Origin: Diphasiastrum complanatum
Taxonomy: Eukaryota; Streptophyta; Lycopodiopsida; Lycopodiales; Lycopodiaceae
Assembly: GCA_029204225.1 (NCBI GenBank)
Contig: CM055098.1
Location: 48,075,247-48,139,246, forward strand
Length of the DNA stretch: 64,000 nucleotides
Direction: 5' to 3'
The position numbers and the translations under genes are program-made. The first letter of the stretch is position 1. Every line of letters begins with the position of its first letter. Below, piece after piece: positions 33,757-44,298 of this stretch. The notes beneath the pieces were generated by a model. The model saw only the letters and a list, made by a program, of their open reading frames with translations. It did no database searches and was not told the origin of the DNA.

Positions 33757-34020
33757 TGATGTGCATGAGATACCCTAGTACTATTAGTGGCTGCTTGTTC
33801 TTAAGACACTCATGAATGTAGTTTGAATTTAAACTATGCCCAATCATAAAGATTTTGGCATGCAGTCGTGAATCTGCCATCATGTGGAACAGGGACATGG
33901 GTACTCTCTGCAGCTTGGTTTGTGGTCGTTGTGTGCACTTGGTTAGGTATGCACATGCCGCTTGCAGTTGTTGATCATTGATTGTCTCAATTTTGTACCC
34001 GTCCTTATCTGCTGGCGATG
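33757..34020 (-). CDS. Small ORF after integrase, unrecognised
   Basis: An uninterrupted minus-strand frame ends in TAA at about 33755. It contains KDGYKIETINDQQLQAACAY, LTKCTQRPQTKLQRVPMSLF, HAKIFMIGHSLNSNYIHECL and PLIVLGYLMHIID. Composition and lack of stops suggest real coding sequence of the element. Its end overlaps the start of the Pro/Thr-rich ORF. I cannot name it. It could be the N-terminal part of the accessory protein. Confidence 0.45.
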
Positions 34021-34377
34021 TTAGGTTTGGAGATGTTTGGTGATGGCGCTCTCAATGGTGAACAAACGATGATGGCTGATAGTCTCTGGAGGTGGTGTGG
34101 AAACGACAACATTTAAAAATTGCGTGCTGCGATCACTAACTAGCTCTATAGGGTAGCCAAAACGTGTAATAATGTTTTTGTAAAGAAAACGTGTGACAGT
34201 TTTTGCGTTGGTGTCCTTCGTTGCTCGAGCCCCAACCCGAGGAAGACGTAAACTTCCTTCACTGTTGTAGGTAAGGGTATTAGAACTATAACCTTGATTT
34301 TTGATGGGTCGGTAGAAATACCGTCCTTTGAAATTATATGCCCGAGTACAACCCCATGGGTGACTCATATTTGGCAT
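34021..34377 (-). pseudogene. gypsy integrase fragment
   Basis: Minus-strand DTNAKTVTRFLYKNIITRFG and ELVSDRSTQFLN cover the second catalytic Asp region only. Its N-terminal neighbour (MSHPWGCTRAYNFKGRYF) looks like a scrambled RT piece. The zinc-binding and first-Asp parts are missing, so a deletion joins RT to mid-integrase. Confidence 0.75.
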
Positions 34378-34387
34378 TTATCAAGGT

Positions 34388-34995
34388 CTAGTGAGATTTC
34401 AAATCTACGGCAGCGAATGAAGATTTTCTCCAGAGTGCGTCAAAGTGCGTAGCTGCTAAGGATTGTACACCTAGATCATCAAGATAAATCTCCACAATCC
34501 GATGTAACAAGTCTTGGAAGGCCAGTTGCATGACCCTCTGGAAAGTTGAAGGGGCGTTGCATAAGCCAAAAGGCATGACATTATAAGCGTAAACCCCGTT
34601 CTCTGTGGCAAAGGCCGTTTTATGTTTATCTTCACGGGCTATTTGAACAAGGAAATAATCGTTGAATCCATGCAAGAAGCTGAAAGCTTCAGCTCCTACC
34701 ATTTCCTCTAAGATTTGGGTTGTTAAAGGTAAGGGAAAATGGTCTTTCAATTAAGGTTTTTGAGGTTGACACAGATACAAAGTTTGCCGTTTTTCTTGGG
34801 GACAACCACAATGGGTGATACCCAATCAGTATGTTGAACTTCATAAATGAAGCCAGCATCCAGCAATTTCTTAATATCTTCATCGATTCGTTCTCGATAA
34901 ACAGGATTACTTCTATAAGGTTTAGCCCTAACAGACTTAGCGTTGTTTTCTAAAAGAATCTTATGAACGACTACTTCAAGCAGAATTCCTTTCAT
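34388..34995 (-). pseudogene. gypsy reverse transcriptase
   Basis: Minus-strand reading gives YRERIDEDIKKLLDAGFIYE, WVSPIVVVPKKNGKLCICV and, in another frame, FSFLHGFNDYFLVQIAREDK, KTAFATENGVYAYNVMPFGL, CNAPSTFQRVMQL and EIYLDDLGV with intact YLDD at 34475-34486. A frame change near 34750 and loss of everything after the palm make it defective. Confidence 0.88.
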
Positions 34996-34999
34996 TTCT

Positions 35000-36100
35000 G
35001 TATAGTTCCATGCAAATACATCCCTGTATTTGTGAAGTAAATTTTCCAGATCAGAAAGTTGGGCTGATGACAGATGTGCACCAACATGAACTATTCGATC
35101 TATCTCCTCGTTAGGATCTTTAAGGTTTCGCGAAATTGTTTTAGCTGCTCCTTCAAAGAAGTTGGAACTTGGTGTAGTTTCCCGGTGTGGCTATGGTAAC
35201 TGGATAACAATGTGATCCAAAGTGAAATCTTTGAACTTCTGTAGAAAATTGAAGGGTGGTTCCACAAAGTTTTCGGGGACTTTGGGAATCATCTGAGTTG
35301 AGGCACTATCTAACGTGGAAGCTTGGTCTAATTGTTTGGTTTCTGTCTCCTTAGACAAGGGCTTTATCGGTTGTTTAAGCTTCTCACACATTTGTTTTTG
35401 ACGCTCAGTTAATTTTGTATCAATAATTTTATTTTTTTGTAACCGAGGTTTTTGAGGGTTTTGAGTGGGCGGTGTTGTTACCTCACTTATCATGTCTTCA
35501 TCGATTGTATGCCAGACTTTGTTTGGATACACATCCCATATATATATACTTTGGGTTTGGGCCAGTATGCTTGTGTGTTGGGTACTTTGGATGTCAGTTG
35601 GACGTGAGCCAACGGCCCTGGTGACTTGATCTCCTGAGAGATTGCTCTTGGCGGATAAGGTTGGGCATCTCGATATAGGAGGATATGTTCATTCGTCATT
35701 TCTATATCATTAGAGAAGTTCTAAATCCAAAAAAGACCCTTTGTAAAGATTCTTTTATATTTTTTTTAAAATTTTTCTTACACATGGACCAATCAAAACA
35801 CTCAAATTTGAAATCTACGTAACGTAACTTTTTGAGTCCACATTTTGATTCCACACTAAAAATGGCATAACTTTTTAGTGGTAAGTCCAAATTTAGCAAA
35901 GTTTGGTGCATTGAAAAGCGCTCAACAAGGGCTTTCCAATGATATGTTAGATGACATACTTTTGAGCTATGATTAAAAAGTTATGGCAAGTCAAAAGTAT
36001 TAGTGTTATAATATTTTAATAATATAAAATACATCTTGCACGAATTCTTAAAGGATCTTTTTGGAACTCAAAACTCCCCTAATGCATCCATGGAAAGAAT
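35000..36100 (-). pseudogene. gypsy protease-RT linker
   Basis: Minus-strand segments: HILLYRDAQPYPPRAISQEI, then VWHTIDEDMISEVTTPPTQN, KLTERQKQMCEKLKQPIKPL and EPPFNFLQKFKDFTLDHIVI. The element at 59149-59553 has a related linker (CQWDIHTDEVLNTIDKDLV). The part at 35700-36100 contains no readable frame. No enzymatic domain is expected here. Confidence 0.6.
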
Positions 36101-36173
36101 ACCTTCTTCCAAAACATGGGCGGTAGAGACGTAGGTTCTCTTGGGCACCAAGCTATAGGAATTGGGTCAATCA

Positions 36174-37064
36174 TCATAAGTGGGATGATGGGTATATCAA
36201 TGTCTGTAGAAGATGGGAGAATATCTTTTCTACAGCAGTTTCGATACGACATCGATTGGAATCAGCACAGTCCACAGTGGCTAGTGTTGGACCCCAATTG
36301 ATTATGTCCGTGGATCTTGTATAGTGGTCGTTTGGTTGGATCGGGACACTATCTGATTCATCATATGTTGTTGACGACCAATCATCATAAACTTTAGGAG
36401 GCTTCACATGGCCAGTTGAGTCAACAGTGAATCGTTTATCGTGATTGCTAAATGTGATTTTGCGATGCTTTCAATCTTGGAAAACACCTGCCATCTGGAG
36501 CCAGGGTGTACCAAGGAGTTTATAAGTATTGGCATCTTCTTGTAAATCTAAGATGACACAATCGATCACAAATTTGACACTTGCTATTCGAACTTTAATA
36601 TTTGATAAATGACCAGCAGGGTCTGTAACTCATTGATCAGCCATGCGAAATTTGTATCGTGGTTGATCAAGGGTATGGAAGCCCCATGACTTTGCCAAGG
36701 ACAAAGCCATTATATTTACGCCTAATATGCTATCAAGGATAGCAAATATTGCAGGATAGTCTTTATAGGACAAAGGCAAGGTGATGCTAGTCCCCTTAGC
36801 AACACCTATATTCAGCAGATTCATAGGAATCTGGGAAATTTCAAGAATCTCTTCTGCTTTTCGCTGTTCATCAGGAATAGTAGGCAGCTGAAAACTACGA
36901 TGGATATAACATTGAAGTCCAGTGAAGGATTTTATCGCACTATGGAATGGCATGGTGAGTTGAGCTTGTAAGAGGTCAGAAAATACTTCAAGTCCCTGTA
37001 GGGATTGCTCCTTTTCGGAGATTTGAGCTAATAACAGACTTTCCATATGTTCTTCCTCTCGCAA
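36174..37064 (-). pseudogene. gypsy aspartic protease, active site damaged
   Basis: Minus-strand reading gives AKGTSITLPLSYKDYPAIFA, then ILDSILGVNIMALSLAKSWG, where the Gly of the Asp-Ser-Gly triad has become Ile. LLGTPWLQMAGV and a Trp-to-TGA change (36471-36473) follow in another frame, then VKPPKVYDDWSSTTYDESDS. The gypsy at 59700-60190 has the intact version (ILDSGSCVDIIVLSLAKAWG). Confidence 0.85.
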
Positions 37065-37073
37065 AAACTCATC

Positions 37074-38648
37074 TCAAAACTCAGCGTATTGTCTTTGTTC
37101 CATGTTTGGGTTTGGGTAATCTTTTGGTAATGTGAAAGCCGTCAAGTGGCTTCCCTGCGGGTAAGCTAATTTTATATTGTTTTGTTGTTGTTCTTGTTGT
37201 TGGCGTTGTGCTCTAGTTAGAACTCTAACAGGTTCGGATGATATATGATGTGCTGGAAAAACCATGTTAGGTTGTTTAGGACAATCCTTGAAACTGTATT
37301 TGCGAACACAGTCTGGACATTCTGCATGGTATTGGTTTTTAACTTTACAGTCAACCATGAAGCGTCGTGTTTCACCACAAATAAAGTAGCGGTTGCTCAT
37401 TGGTCCTGTGGCAATAGCGTAACCATCTTGGATGGCTAGCTGTGCTGGATTTTCTGGTGGTGTGGAATACTCATCCCGTTTGCACGAGCATGAGTTGTCA
37501 GTTTGATATTGTTGAGAACTAAATGATGGAAGTGTGGTATCGTGATGATATGAGTGATCATAGGAGTTTTCTACCAGATGTGCTTGTGTAGACTCTCGAA
37601 GATGCCTATGTTTTTGTGCTCCTAGATCAGGTTGTCCTCTTGAAGGTGGTCCTAAGAGTGCCAGCTATGGTTGAGGTTCATCTCTAGGTTGTCTGGACAA
37701 CTCTTGTATATGGACTTGGTTGTTTTGTGGTTGGTAGTGCATGTGTTGGTTCTGTGAAACAAACGGTTGTCGAGGAGGTTGATAATGTCTCCTTGACTGG
37801 TTGTGATGCTGGTTCCTCGAGTTATAGTAGCAATAATATTGCCAGTGTGTGCATCTCGACAATGAGGACACCATGTGTTCTCTCGTCTATGGTGGATTTG
37901 GCCAGTGGGTAACTGACCTGGCATCGAACTCTGGATAGACTTAAGAGTGTTTTGAAACTCTTTCGTGAGTTTTTCCATCTGTTGTTGGTGTTGCTGATTA
38001 AGCAACTCCATCTGTGTTTTCCACAACTGTTCTCGTGTTTCGTCATTTGGTCGAGCTTCTTTGACAGCACAATGTGCTCTCCGTTCAGTGGCTCATCGAC
38101 ATCTGAACCCTCGTCTTCTTCCCGAATGGCATCAGACATGGCTTGTTTCAATGATGTGTATTCATCATTGGAGCGAAGCTCACGTTGTATCCATCGTGGG
38201 AGTCCAACAAGAAACCAAATTATGAGCATAGACTTAGTGGGTTGCTCTTGTACCTGACTTTTTAATCTTTTAAATCGTTCAATGTAGTCATGTACTTTCT
38301 CGTCTTTTGTCATTTTGATGTTACTGAACTTGACAAAAGGACTTTCGATCAAGCGAAATGGCTTGCAGTGTTTGATAAATGCCTCCTTCTCATATTGATC
38401 ACAGTCATTGAGAGGAGCTGTACCATGGCGTCTGGTGATGTCTCGCCATAGATATCACATGCATTCTCAAAGACTTGAAGAAATCTTTGAGGATCAGTGT
38501 TACCGTCGTACTCAGGTAAATCTAGCTTTGGAGTACGTTTTTCAGTATGCAGAACATTATTTGCAAAAGCTCTGTTTAAGGGAGCTCGTGCATGTGAAGA
38601 TTCAGAAACATAAAAATGTGGTCGATTATATGGAGCTTCAAAACGCAT
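37074..38648 (-). pseudogene. gypsy Gag with zinc knuckles, frameshifted
   Basis: ATG at 38648 (MRFEAPYNRPHFYVSES). LDLPEYDGNTDPQRFLQVFE is the start of the gypsy Gag domain. After a frameshift near 38405 come KVHDYIERFKRLKSQVQEQP and FLVGLPRWIQRELRSNDEY. A second frameshift near 38050 leads to Gln-rich MWKTQMELLNQQHQQQMEKL and WCPHCRDAH. The last block (37400-37074) holds CGETRRFMVDCKVKNQYHAE and CPDCVRKYSFKDC, a degenerate CCHC knuckle followed by a Cys-rich motif. The related plus-strand Gag at 60381-64000 is a close homologue. Confidence 0.88.
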
Positions 38649-38739
38649 GGGTTCTCATCTGTCGAATGGGTTGTTGGATGGCTCTTGGACTAGGCCTCTT
38701 GGACTCTTTGGTAACTTAACTCGTTGGAATCGTTGTTCA

Positions 38740-39480
38740 GAATGCGGTTGCTACAGTTCCATGGTGGGTGTGATTGGAATGCGACCAGTTTGCGGTTGGA
38801 ACGGGTCAATGCGATATATCACAGGTGTATGCGGTCTGTTGCGGTTGGATACAGTTGAATGCGTTCCCCACGGTGAAGAGTGGAGGCAGTCGGTGTGCAA
38901 ATGTTTTCATTCGAATGCAGTGGGTTGCAATTCAAGGATGAATGCGGTTGGGGTGTTGTTTGTTTGTGGTGGGTTGCGGTTGGATACGACCTGCTGCAAT
39001 TGAAAGGTAAATTCAGTTAGGTGCGGTTGCTTGCGGTCGAATGCGGTGGGTTGCGGTTGGATGCGGTGTGTTTCGATTCTATTGTAGTGGAATGTAGTGC
39101 AAGGACAGACTGTGGTGCAAGGGCGGTTGAAAAATAGGGGATGTGATGGAAATGCGATCTCTTGTGGTTGAGTGTGGTCGCTACGGTGGAACAGCTGATG
39201 TGGTTGTGGTGCGGTTGAATACATTCAATAGTTGAGTTGGTTTGATTGTTTTGTTTTGTTGCAATTGAGTGCGATCGCGACGTTCAATAGGTGGTGTGGT
39301 TTGAATGTGGTGTATTGCGATTCAATGCACTGGCTACGGTTCAAGGCAATCACTATGGTTCAATGTGGTCTCGGTTGGAATGCAAGCTGTTTGCAGTTGA
39401 ATGCAGGTGTGATGGTTCAAAGTGGTAGCTACGGCTCAAGGGCGCTATGGTTCAAAGTGGTCGCTATGGCTCAAGGGCAG
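38740..39480 (-). repeat. Degenerate GCGGTT-rich leader repeat
   Basis: The plus strand shows dozens of variants of TGCGGTTGGATGCGGT or TGTGGTTGAATGCG, spaced irregularly over about 740 bases. It lies in the untranslated leader of the gypsy between the 5' LTR and Gag. Strand asymmetry is strong (G/T on plus, C/A on minus). Confidence 0.8.
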
Positions 39481-39529
39481 GTGTGGTTGGTTGATATCTG
39501 AGAGACGGCTCTGGTCAAAATCCGAGAGA

Positions 39530-39870
39530 AGACGTCGATCGAGATATAACAAGAGGCGTCGGTTGAGATGTGACAAGAGGCGTCGGTCGAGATCTGACGA
39601 GAGGCGTTGGTCGAGATTTGATGAGAGGCGTCGATCAAGATCTGACGAGAGGTGTCGATCAAGATCTAACAAGAGGCGTCGGTCGAGATTTGACGAGAGG
39701 CATCGGTTGAGATGTCAGAGAAAACCCGTCGGTTGAGATCTTAGAGAAAACCCGTCGGTCGAGATTTAGAAAAAACACGTCGGTCGAGATTTCAGAGAAA
39801 ACTCGTCGGTCGATATTTCAGAGAAATCCGTCGGTTGAGATTTTAAAGAAATCCGTCGGTCGATATTTGA
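39530..39870 (-). repeat. 24-26-base tandem array in the gypsy leader
   Basis: About seven units of GAGGCGTCGGTCGAGATNTGACNA (24 bases) pass into about six units of CGTCGGTCGAGATTTCAGAGAAAAC type (25-26 bases). Both share the core CGTCGGTCGAGAT. Frames through it look like Arg/Ser-rich protein but are an artefact of the repeat. Confidence 0.92.
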
Positions 39871-40136
39871 TCGATGAGCATCGGTTGAAATTTAACTCGA
39901 GACTTGGCAGGATTTTAAGTAGTGGGTCAGTCGAGAGTTGGTGTGTAGCGGTCCGGTCCAGACGGGAGTCGTGGAGCTTGGTTAGGTAAGGAGCGTGAAG
40001 CCTCGGTTGAGAACTGAACTGCACGTCAGTCAAGACCAAAATAGCGAGCTCAGCAATGATGTGTGTGTGAGACTTCAGATTTATGATTTGGCAGTACAGA
40101 TCCAAAAGATTTGGCCTGGATAAATATCTGTGTAGC

Positions 40137-40151
40137 TGTGGATTGGCGCCA
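40137..40151 (-). promoter_or_regulatory. gypsy primer binding site, TGGCGCC type
   Basis: Minus-strand TTTGGCGCCAATCCAC begins two bases inside the right (5') LTR edge at 40154. TGGCGCC matches the 3' end of tRNAs ending in GGCGCCA. I do not assign the tRNA. Confidence 0.65.
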
Positions 40152-40153
40152 AA

Positions 40154-41256
40154 TGTTCACAAATTTCTCTGAATCTGTGAACACGATTTTTTTTTATCGT
40201 TCTTCTTTTTGTTACTTCTGTAGGTTACGGTTTGGTCTTCTTATTAGAATGGTTTTCAAGCAGAAGCGTTTCTCGAATTACAGTGAGTATCCCCAGTCTG
40301 TCAATGGGGAGAGACAGATTCGTTACTCAACTACATGCATAAACAAGCCATGCAACCAGTCCTAGCTCAATATGGATCAGCGTTCTGAATCAACGAGCAA
40401 TTCTACAATCTATCTGCTAAAATCAGGGAACAAAACAATGACAAGGTTAAACTACTCAGCAAGAAACAAGAAAACAACAAAACTAGATTCCTAGCAGCAC
40501 TCTAGCAGCCCAAGAATCAAAAAACACTCTCTTGATGCTTGGAATGCCCAAGAACAATCAAGAACAGGAATGTAAGAGAATATACAAGATTTACACCACA
40601 AATCCAGCCTATTTAGTTTACTTGAATGCTGATTTCTACATTAATTTACAAACAAGAAATGAAATCTAATCCACAACTAAAAGTAAGAGAGTAAGCAAGA
40701 AATCTAATTAATCCACAACACAAAAGGAAATCAAAATATGCTCATAGAAATTTCACTCAAGAACATTGCCATGAACAAGGTGCTTTACAATCATCAAGAA
40801 CTCGTGGAAGATCTTTTTTATTCACTCAAGAGAACTTGGCAATACAAGCAAAGCTCCCTCACAAGAGAGGGGGGCCCTTAAATAAGCAAGAGGGCTGCCC
40901 ATGTGGAGCCCAAGTGGCAATTCCACCAAATTAGAACTTACATGTGAAAATTGCCCTTCCACTAGAGGTCACCATCAAAAGGTGGCTCGCTCTAAATTAT
41001 TGAAGGGGAGTCTACATTTATTACGAAGCCTAGGAAATATTACTAGCGCCTACATGGTCGTTCGTTCTCTGGGATACACCATGTAGGCTCACATAGATAA
41101 TTCGCTGCCATCCTAGCTAGTAATTTCTCGGCTCTCATGCTCAGCTCTCAGCTTATTTTGCTCTCCTTTTTCTGAGACCTCCTCGATCATGGGGGAGAGA
41201 TACTCTGTGTCTTCAGCTTGGCTCGGCATCTGGGGATTCTTTGGAATCCGCTAACA
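40154..41256 (-). repeat. gypsy 5' LTR (right copy)
   Basis: On the minus strand TGTTAGCGGATTCC...TTTGTGAACA. A TTATTTAAGGG TATA-like box lies at about 40874-40884 (minus strand). The outer end is fixed by the CCTTG duplication at 41257-41261. Confidence 0.95.
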
Positions 41257-41687
41257 CCTTGTACACCAACAAGAGCATGACAAAGCAGAAGAAGGAGAAA
41301 GGCCCAAAGCAACCAAAGCCAAACCAGAAACCAGCTCAGCACAAGGAACAGTCGAATCCGCAGACAAAGAAGAAGCTGTTCTGCAGATACTGCAAGTGAA
41401 ACAACCACGAAATACAAGACTGTCGGATACTTCAAGAAAAGAACAACAACAAGGGGCAGTCAAATCAAGTGGCAAATGTAGCTGCAGAAGCTCCACAGCC
41501 TATTCAAAATGCGGATCATGATGTCTTCATGACCAGCCATCAAGGAGCATCTGGCGACAGTTCTTGGTTTCTGGATTCCGGAGCCACTCGACATATGACT
41601 AGTCTTATTGGCTGTTTCGAGTCCTATACACCTTACAGTATCCAGAAATATGTTCACCTTGGTGACAATAGCACACAAGCTCTCTAG
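41257..41687 (+). pseudogene. copia Gag tail with zinc knuckle, then protease start
   Basis: A Lys/Gln-rich basic tail precedes CRYCK-stop-NNHEIQDC at about 41380-41425, where TGA replaces the residue before Asn-Asn-His. The frame goes on through a linker to SSWFLDSGATRHMTSLIG, the copia protease active site (Asp-Ser-Gly near 41575). A frame change near 41680 moves to SRVLYVPNPSTNLLSIRRI. Confidence 0.88.
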
Positions 41688-41689
41688 AG

Positions 41690-42660
41690 TTCTTTATGTA
41701 CCAAATCCATCTACGAATCTGCTCTCTATAAGAAGAATCATAGATCTAGGACACAGAGTAGAATTTGATTGTGATCAGTGTAAAGTGGTTGATAGGACAG
41801 GCATGATAGCACTTGGAAAGAGGCATGGATACTTATACAAATTAAGTCATTGCTTTTCTGCCTCTGGTCAGGCTCTCAGTACTTCTATTCATTCAAATAA
41901 AGGTTTACTTTGACATTATAGACTTGGTCATTTAAATCATGCTGCTGTACAACGAATGTCTAGACAATCGATTGTTCTTGATTTCAACTATCCTCGCGAA
42001 AAAGTCGAGTTACTGTCTATCAAGACTGTCTAGCTGGTAAACAAACTAGGAAACCATTCAAATCAAGCCATCAGCGTTGCTAGAGGGTTGCTAGATGTTG
42101 TACATTCAGATATTTGTGGCCCGATGAAAAATCCTTCGCTGAAGGATGCCAAGTATTTTATAACCTTTATTGATGAATTTTCCAGAAGGACCACGGTGTA
42201 TTTTATAAAGAAGAAATTAGAAGCCTTCAATTGCTTCAGAATCTTCAAGGAGCATCCAGAGAAGGAGACTGGAAAGATGATCAAGGCCCTCAGGTCAGAC
42301 AATGGTGGAGAATATATCTATATCGAGTTTAAAGAGTACTGCCAAAGCCAAGGCATTGAGCAGTAATTTATCACTCCTTACAGTCCACAGTCTAATGGCT
42401 TAGCCGAGAGAAAGAACCGTACTCTGGTTGAATCTGCCAAATGTATGCTATTCATGCATCATTGCCCAAGAGATTTTGGGCTGAAGCTGTCTCCACTGCA
42501 GCTTACATCCAGAACAGATGTTCGACCAAGGCCCTCTCAAGCAAGACTCCACGAGGTGTGGACAGGCTGCCTACGCGCAAATCCCAAAAGACTCGAGGAA
42601 GAAATTGGACTTCCAAGGCCTCAAGACCATCCTGATCATATACACTTCATCTGAAAGTAC
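41690..42660 (+). pseudogene. copia protease end, GAG-pre-integrase and integrase
   Basis: YRLGHLNHAAVQRMSRQ (about 41920-41965) is the GAG-pre-integrase motif. Integrase has VVHSDICGPMKNPSL (first Asp), TFIDEFSRRTTVYF, ALRSDNGGEYIYIEF (second Asp) and YSPQSNGLAERKNRTLVESA (Glu). All three catalytic residues are present. Stops at about 41911, 42031 and 42363 and a frame change near 42450 inactivate it. Confidence 0.9.
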
Positions 42661-44036
42661 TTATAAGTTGTATGATCCTGATACCCAACAAATCTTGTAT
42701 AGCCGAGATACAGTCTTTATCGAGGATCAGTTCGTCGACCTCAAAGACAAGGATGTTGCTCAAGAAGAACCCTCATCACCTGCCGTTGACACGACAATCC
42801 GAACTTTTGGCTCAGGCGTGTCTATTGTCGACCCACTTCAAGACAACGAATCAGACGAAGATATTGTTGCTACCCAGCAACAAGTCCCAGGAATGGTTCA
42901 TCAGTCGAATCCTCCTAGAAGATCAAGTCGAGTGCGCACACAACCCACAAGGTATACTCCAGAGTCTGTCTTTCTCTTCATACAGGAACAGACGACAGTC
43001 GAAGAGGCACTCAGCCAACCAGACTCTGATCTCTGGAGAGAAGCTATGGACAGAGAGTATTCTTCTCTGATCAAAGATCAGACATGGTCATTAGTCGAAG
43101 CTCTCATTGGCTGCAATATCATTGATTGCAAATGGATCTTTAATATCAAATACAATGCCAACGGAACAATTGATCGAAGGAAGGCAATACTGGTAGCACG
43201 TGGATTCACCCAGATTTTGAATGTCGACTACAGTGAGACTTTTAGTCCAGTAGTCAAACATTCGTTGATCTGAATGCTCATGTCTTATGCTGCAGCTGCT
43301 GACCTCAAAAAGCATCAACTTGATGTACAAACAGCCTATCTAAATGGAGTTATACAAGAAGATATCTACATGATCCAACTTGAAGGATACGTTCTAAAAG
43401 GGACAAAGAATCATGTCTGTAAACTTCACAAAGCATTGTACGGCTTGAAACAGTCTGCTAGAGCTTGGTTTCAGAGGATCAACACATTCCTCATTGAACA
43501 AGGAATTAAACCAAGCACTGTTGATTGCAACGTCTATTCCAAGTCAATGCAACAATCCTTTATTATCATCACCTTATACGTGGATGATACGTTGTTCTTC
43601 AGCAACAATACCAATATGGTCAAGGATTCGAAACATATGCTGTTTTCAGAGTTCGACATGACTGATCTGGACGAAGCTCACTTCTGTCTAGGAATTCAAA
43701 TCCTCAAAGACAGAACAAAGCGACTGATTTACATCACTCAATAAAGGTACCTTCACAATATTCTTAACATATATCATTTGATGAATTATAAATTAGCTCA
43801 CTCACCAATGGATCCAAGCCTACATCTGTCAAAGGACCAATGTCCCCAGACCGAGCAGAAAGAGGAGCAAATGAGAGAGTATCCTTATCGATCGATACTT
43901 GAATCTCTCATGTACGCAATGGTCTATACAAGACCAGATATCTCTTTTGCTGTAAACTCACTCAGCCAATATATGGCTAATCTTGACATTACCCATTGGA
44001 AGGCTCTCATACGAGTCATGAGTTATATTTGAGCTA
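42660..44036 (+). pseudogene. copia reverse transcriptase
   Basis: A long frame from 42518 to 43273 holds the integrase tail, SSRVRTQPTRYTPESVF, WREAMDREYSSLIKDQTW, and CKWIFNIKYNANGTIDRRKA. After a TGA at 43271-43273 the same frame continues with KKHQLDVQTAYLNGVIQEDI, LYGLKQSARAWFQR and LYVDDTLFF, with intact YVDD at 43577-43588. YPYRSILESLMYAMVYTRPD closes the domain. It is the best preserved RT in the window, with stops mainly at 43271, 43742 and 44031. Confidence 0.93.
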
Positions 44037-44298
44037 CCATGGACCAGTGCATCTGCTATGGAGATGTCAGCAACGACAATCTTCATCAGCTCAGTGGTTA
44101 TTCTGATGCAAGCTGGGGAGGAGATGTAGACAATCGTAAATCCACATATGGATTTACATTCTTCTTCAACGGCAGTCTTATCTCATGGAACAGTCGTAAG
44201 CAAACTTCCGTTGTACTTTCTTTTACAGAAGCAGAATACATTGTTGCTTCTCAATCTATCAAGAAAGCGTTTTGGTTGAGAAATTTACTGTCAGATGT
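44037..44298 (+). pseudogene. copia RNase H, truncated
   Basis: SGYSDASWGGDVDNRKSTYG (catalytic Asp), NGSLISWNSRKQTSVVLSFT and EAEYIVASQSIKKAFWLRNL (catalytic Glu region). It stops abruptly at about 44298. The final CDNQ and HIEI parts are missing. Confidence 0.9.

Larger units (their letters stand above)
30092..41256 (-). mobile_element. Ty3/gypsy element, minus strand, nested in copia gag
   Basis: LTRs at 30092-31209 and 40154-41256 are flanked by the 5-base duplication CCTTG (30087-30091 and 41257-41261). Minus-strand order: LTR, TGGCGCC primer site, long leader with tandem repeats, Gag, protease, linker, RT, small integrase piece, about 2.8 kb of accessory ORFs, polypurine tract, LTR. 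RNase H and most of integrase are deleted between 34388 and 34360, so it cannot be autonomous. LTR differences (small indels, scattered substitutions) show that it is not very recent. Confidence 0.95.
41257..44298 (+). mobile_element. copia element, continuation after the nested gypsy
   Basis: This resumes the Gag frame broken at 30091 and carries zinc knuckle, protease, integrase, RT and most of RNase H. It ends at 44298 inside RNase H, just after FWLRNLLSD, where a gypsy accessory ORF begins. There is therefore no polypurine tract or 3' LTR. Together with 28951-30091 it forms one copia of about 4.2 kb without the insertion. Confidence 0.92.

Noticed and set aside
39422-39736. Open frames rich in Arg/Ser (plus) or Ser/Asp-Leu (minus)
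   Set aside because: They are read-outs of the 24-base tandem array, open only because the unit length is a multiple of three. They have no start context or homologue.
39530-39870. CRISPR-like array
   Set aside because: Units are contiguous without unique spacers, the genome is a plant, and there is no cas gene.
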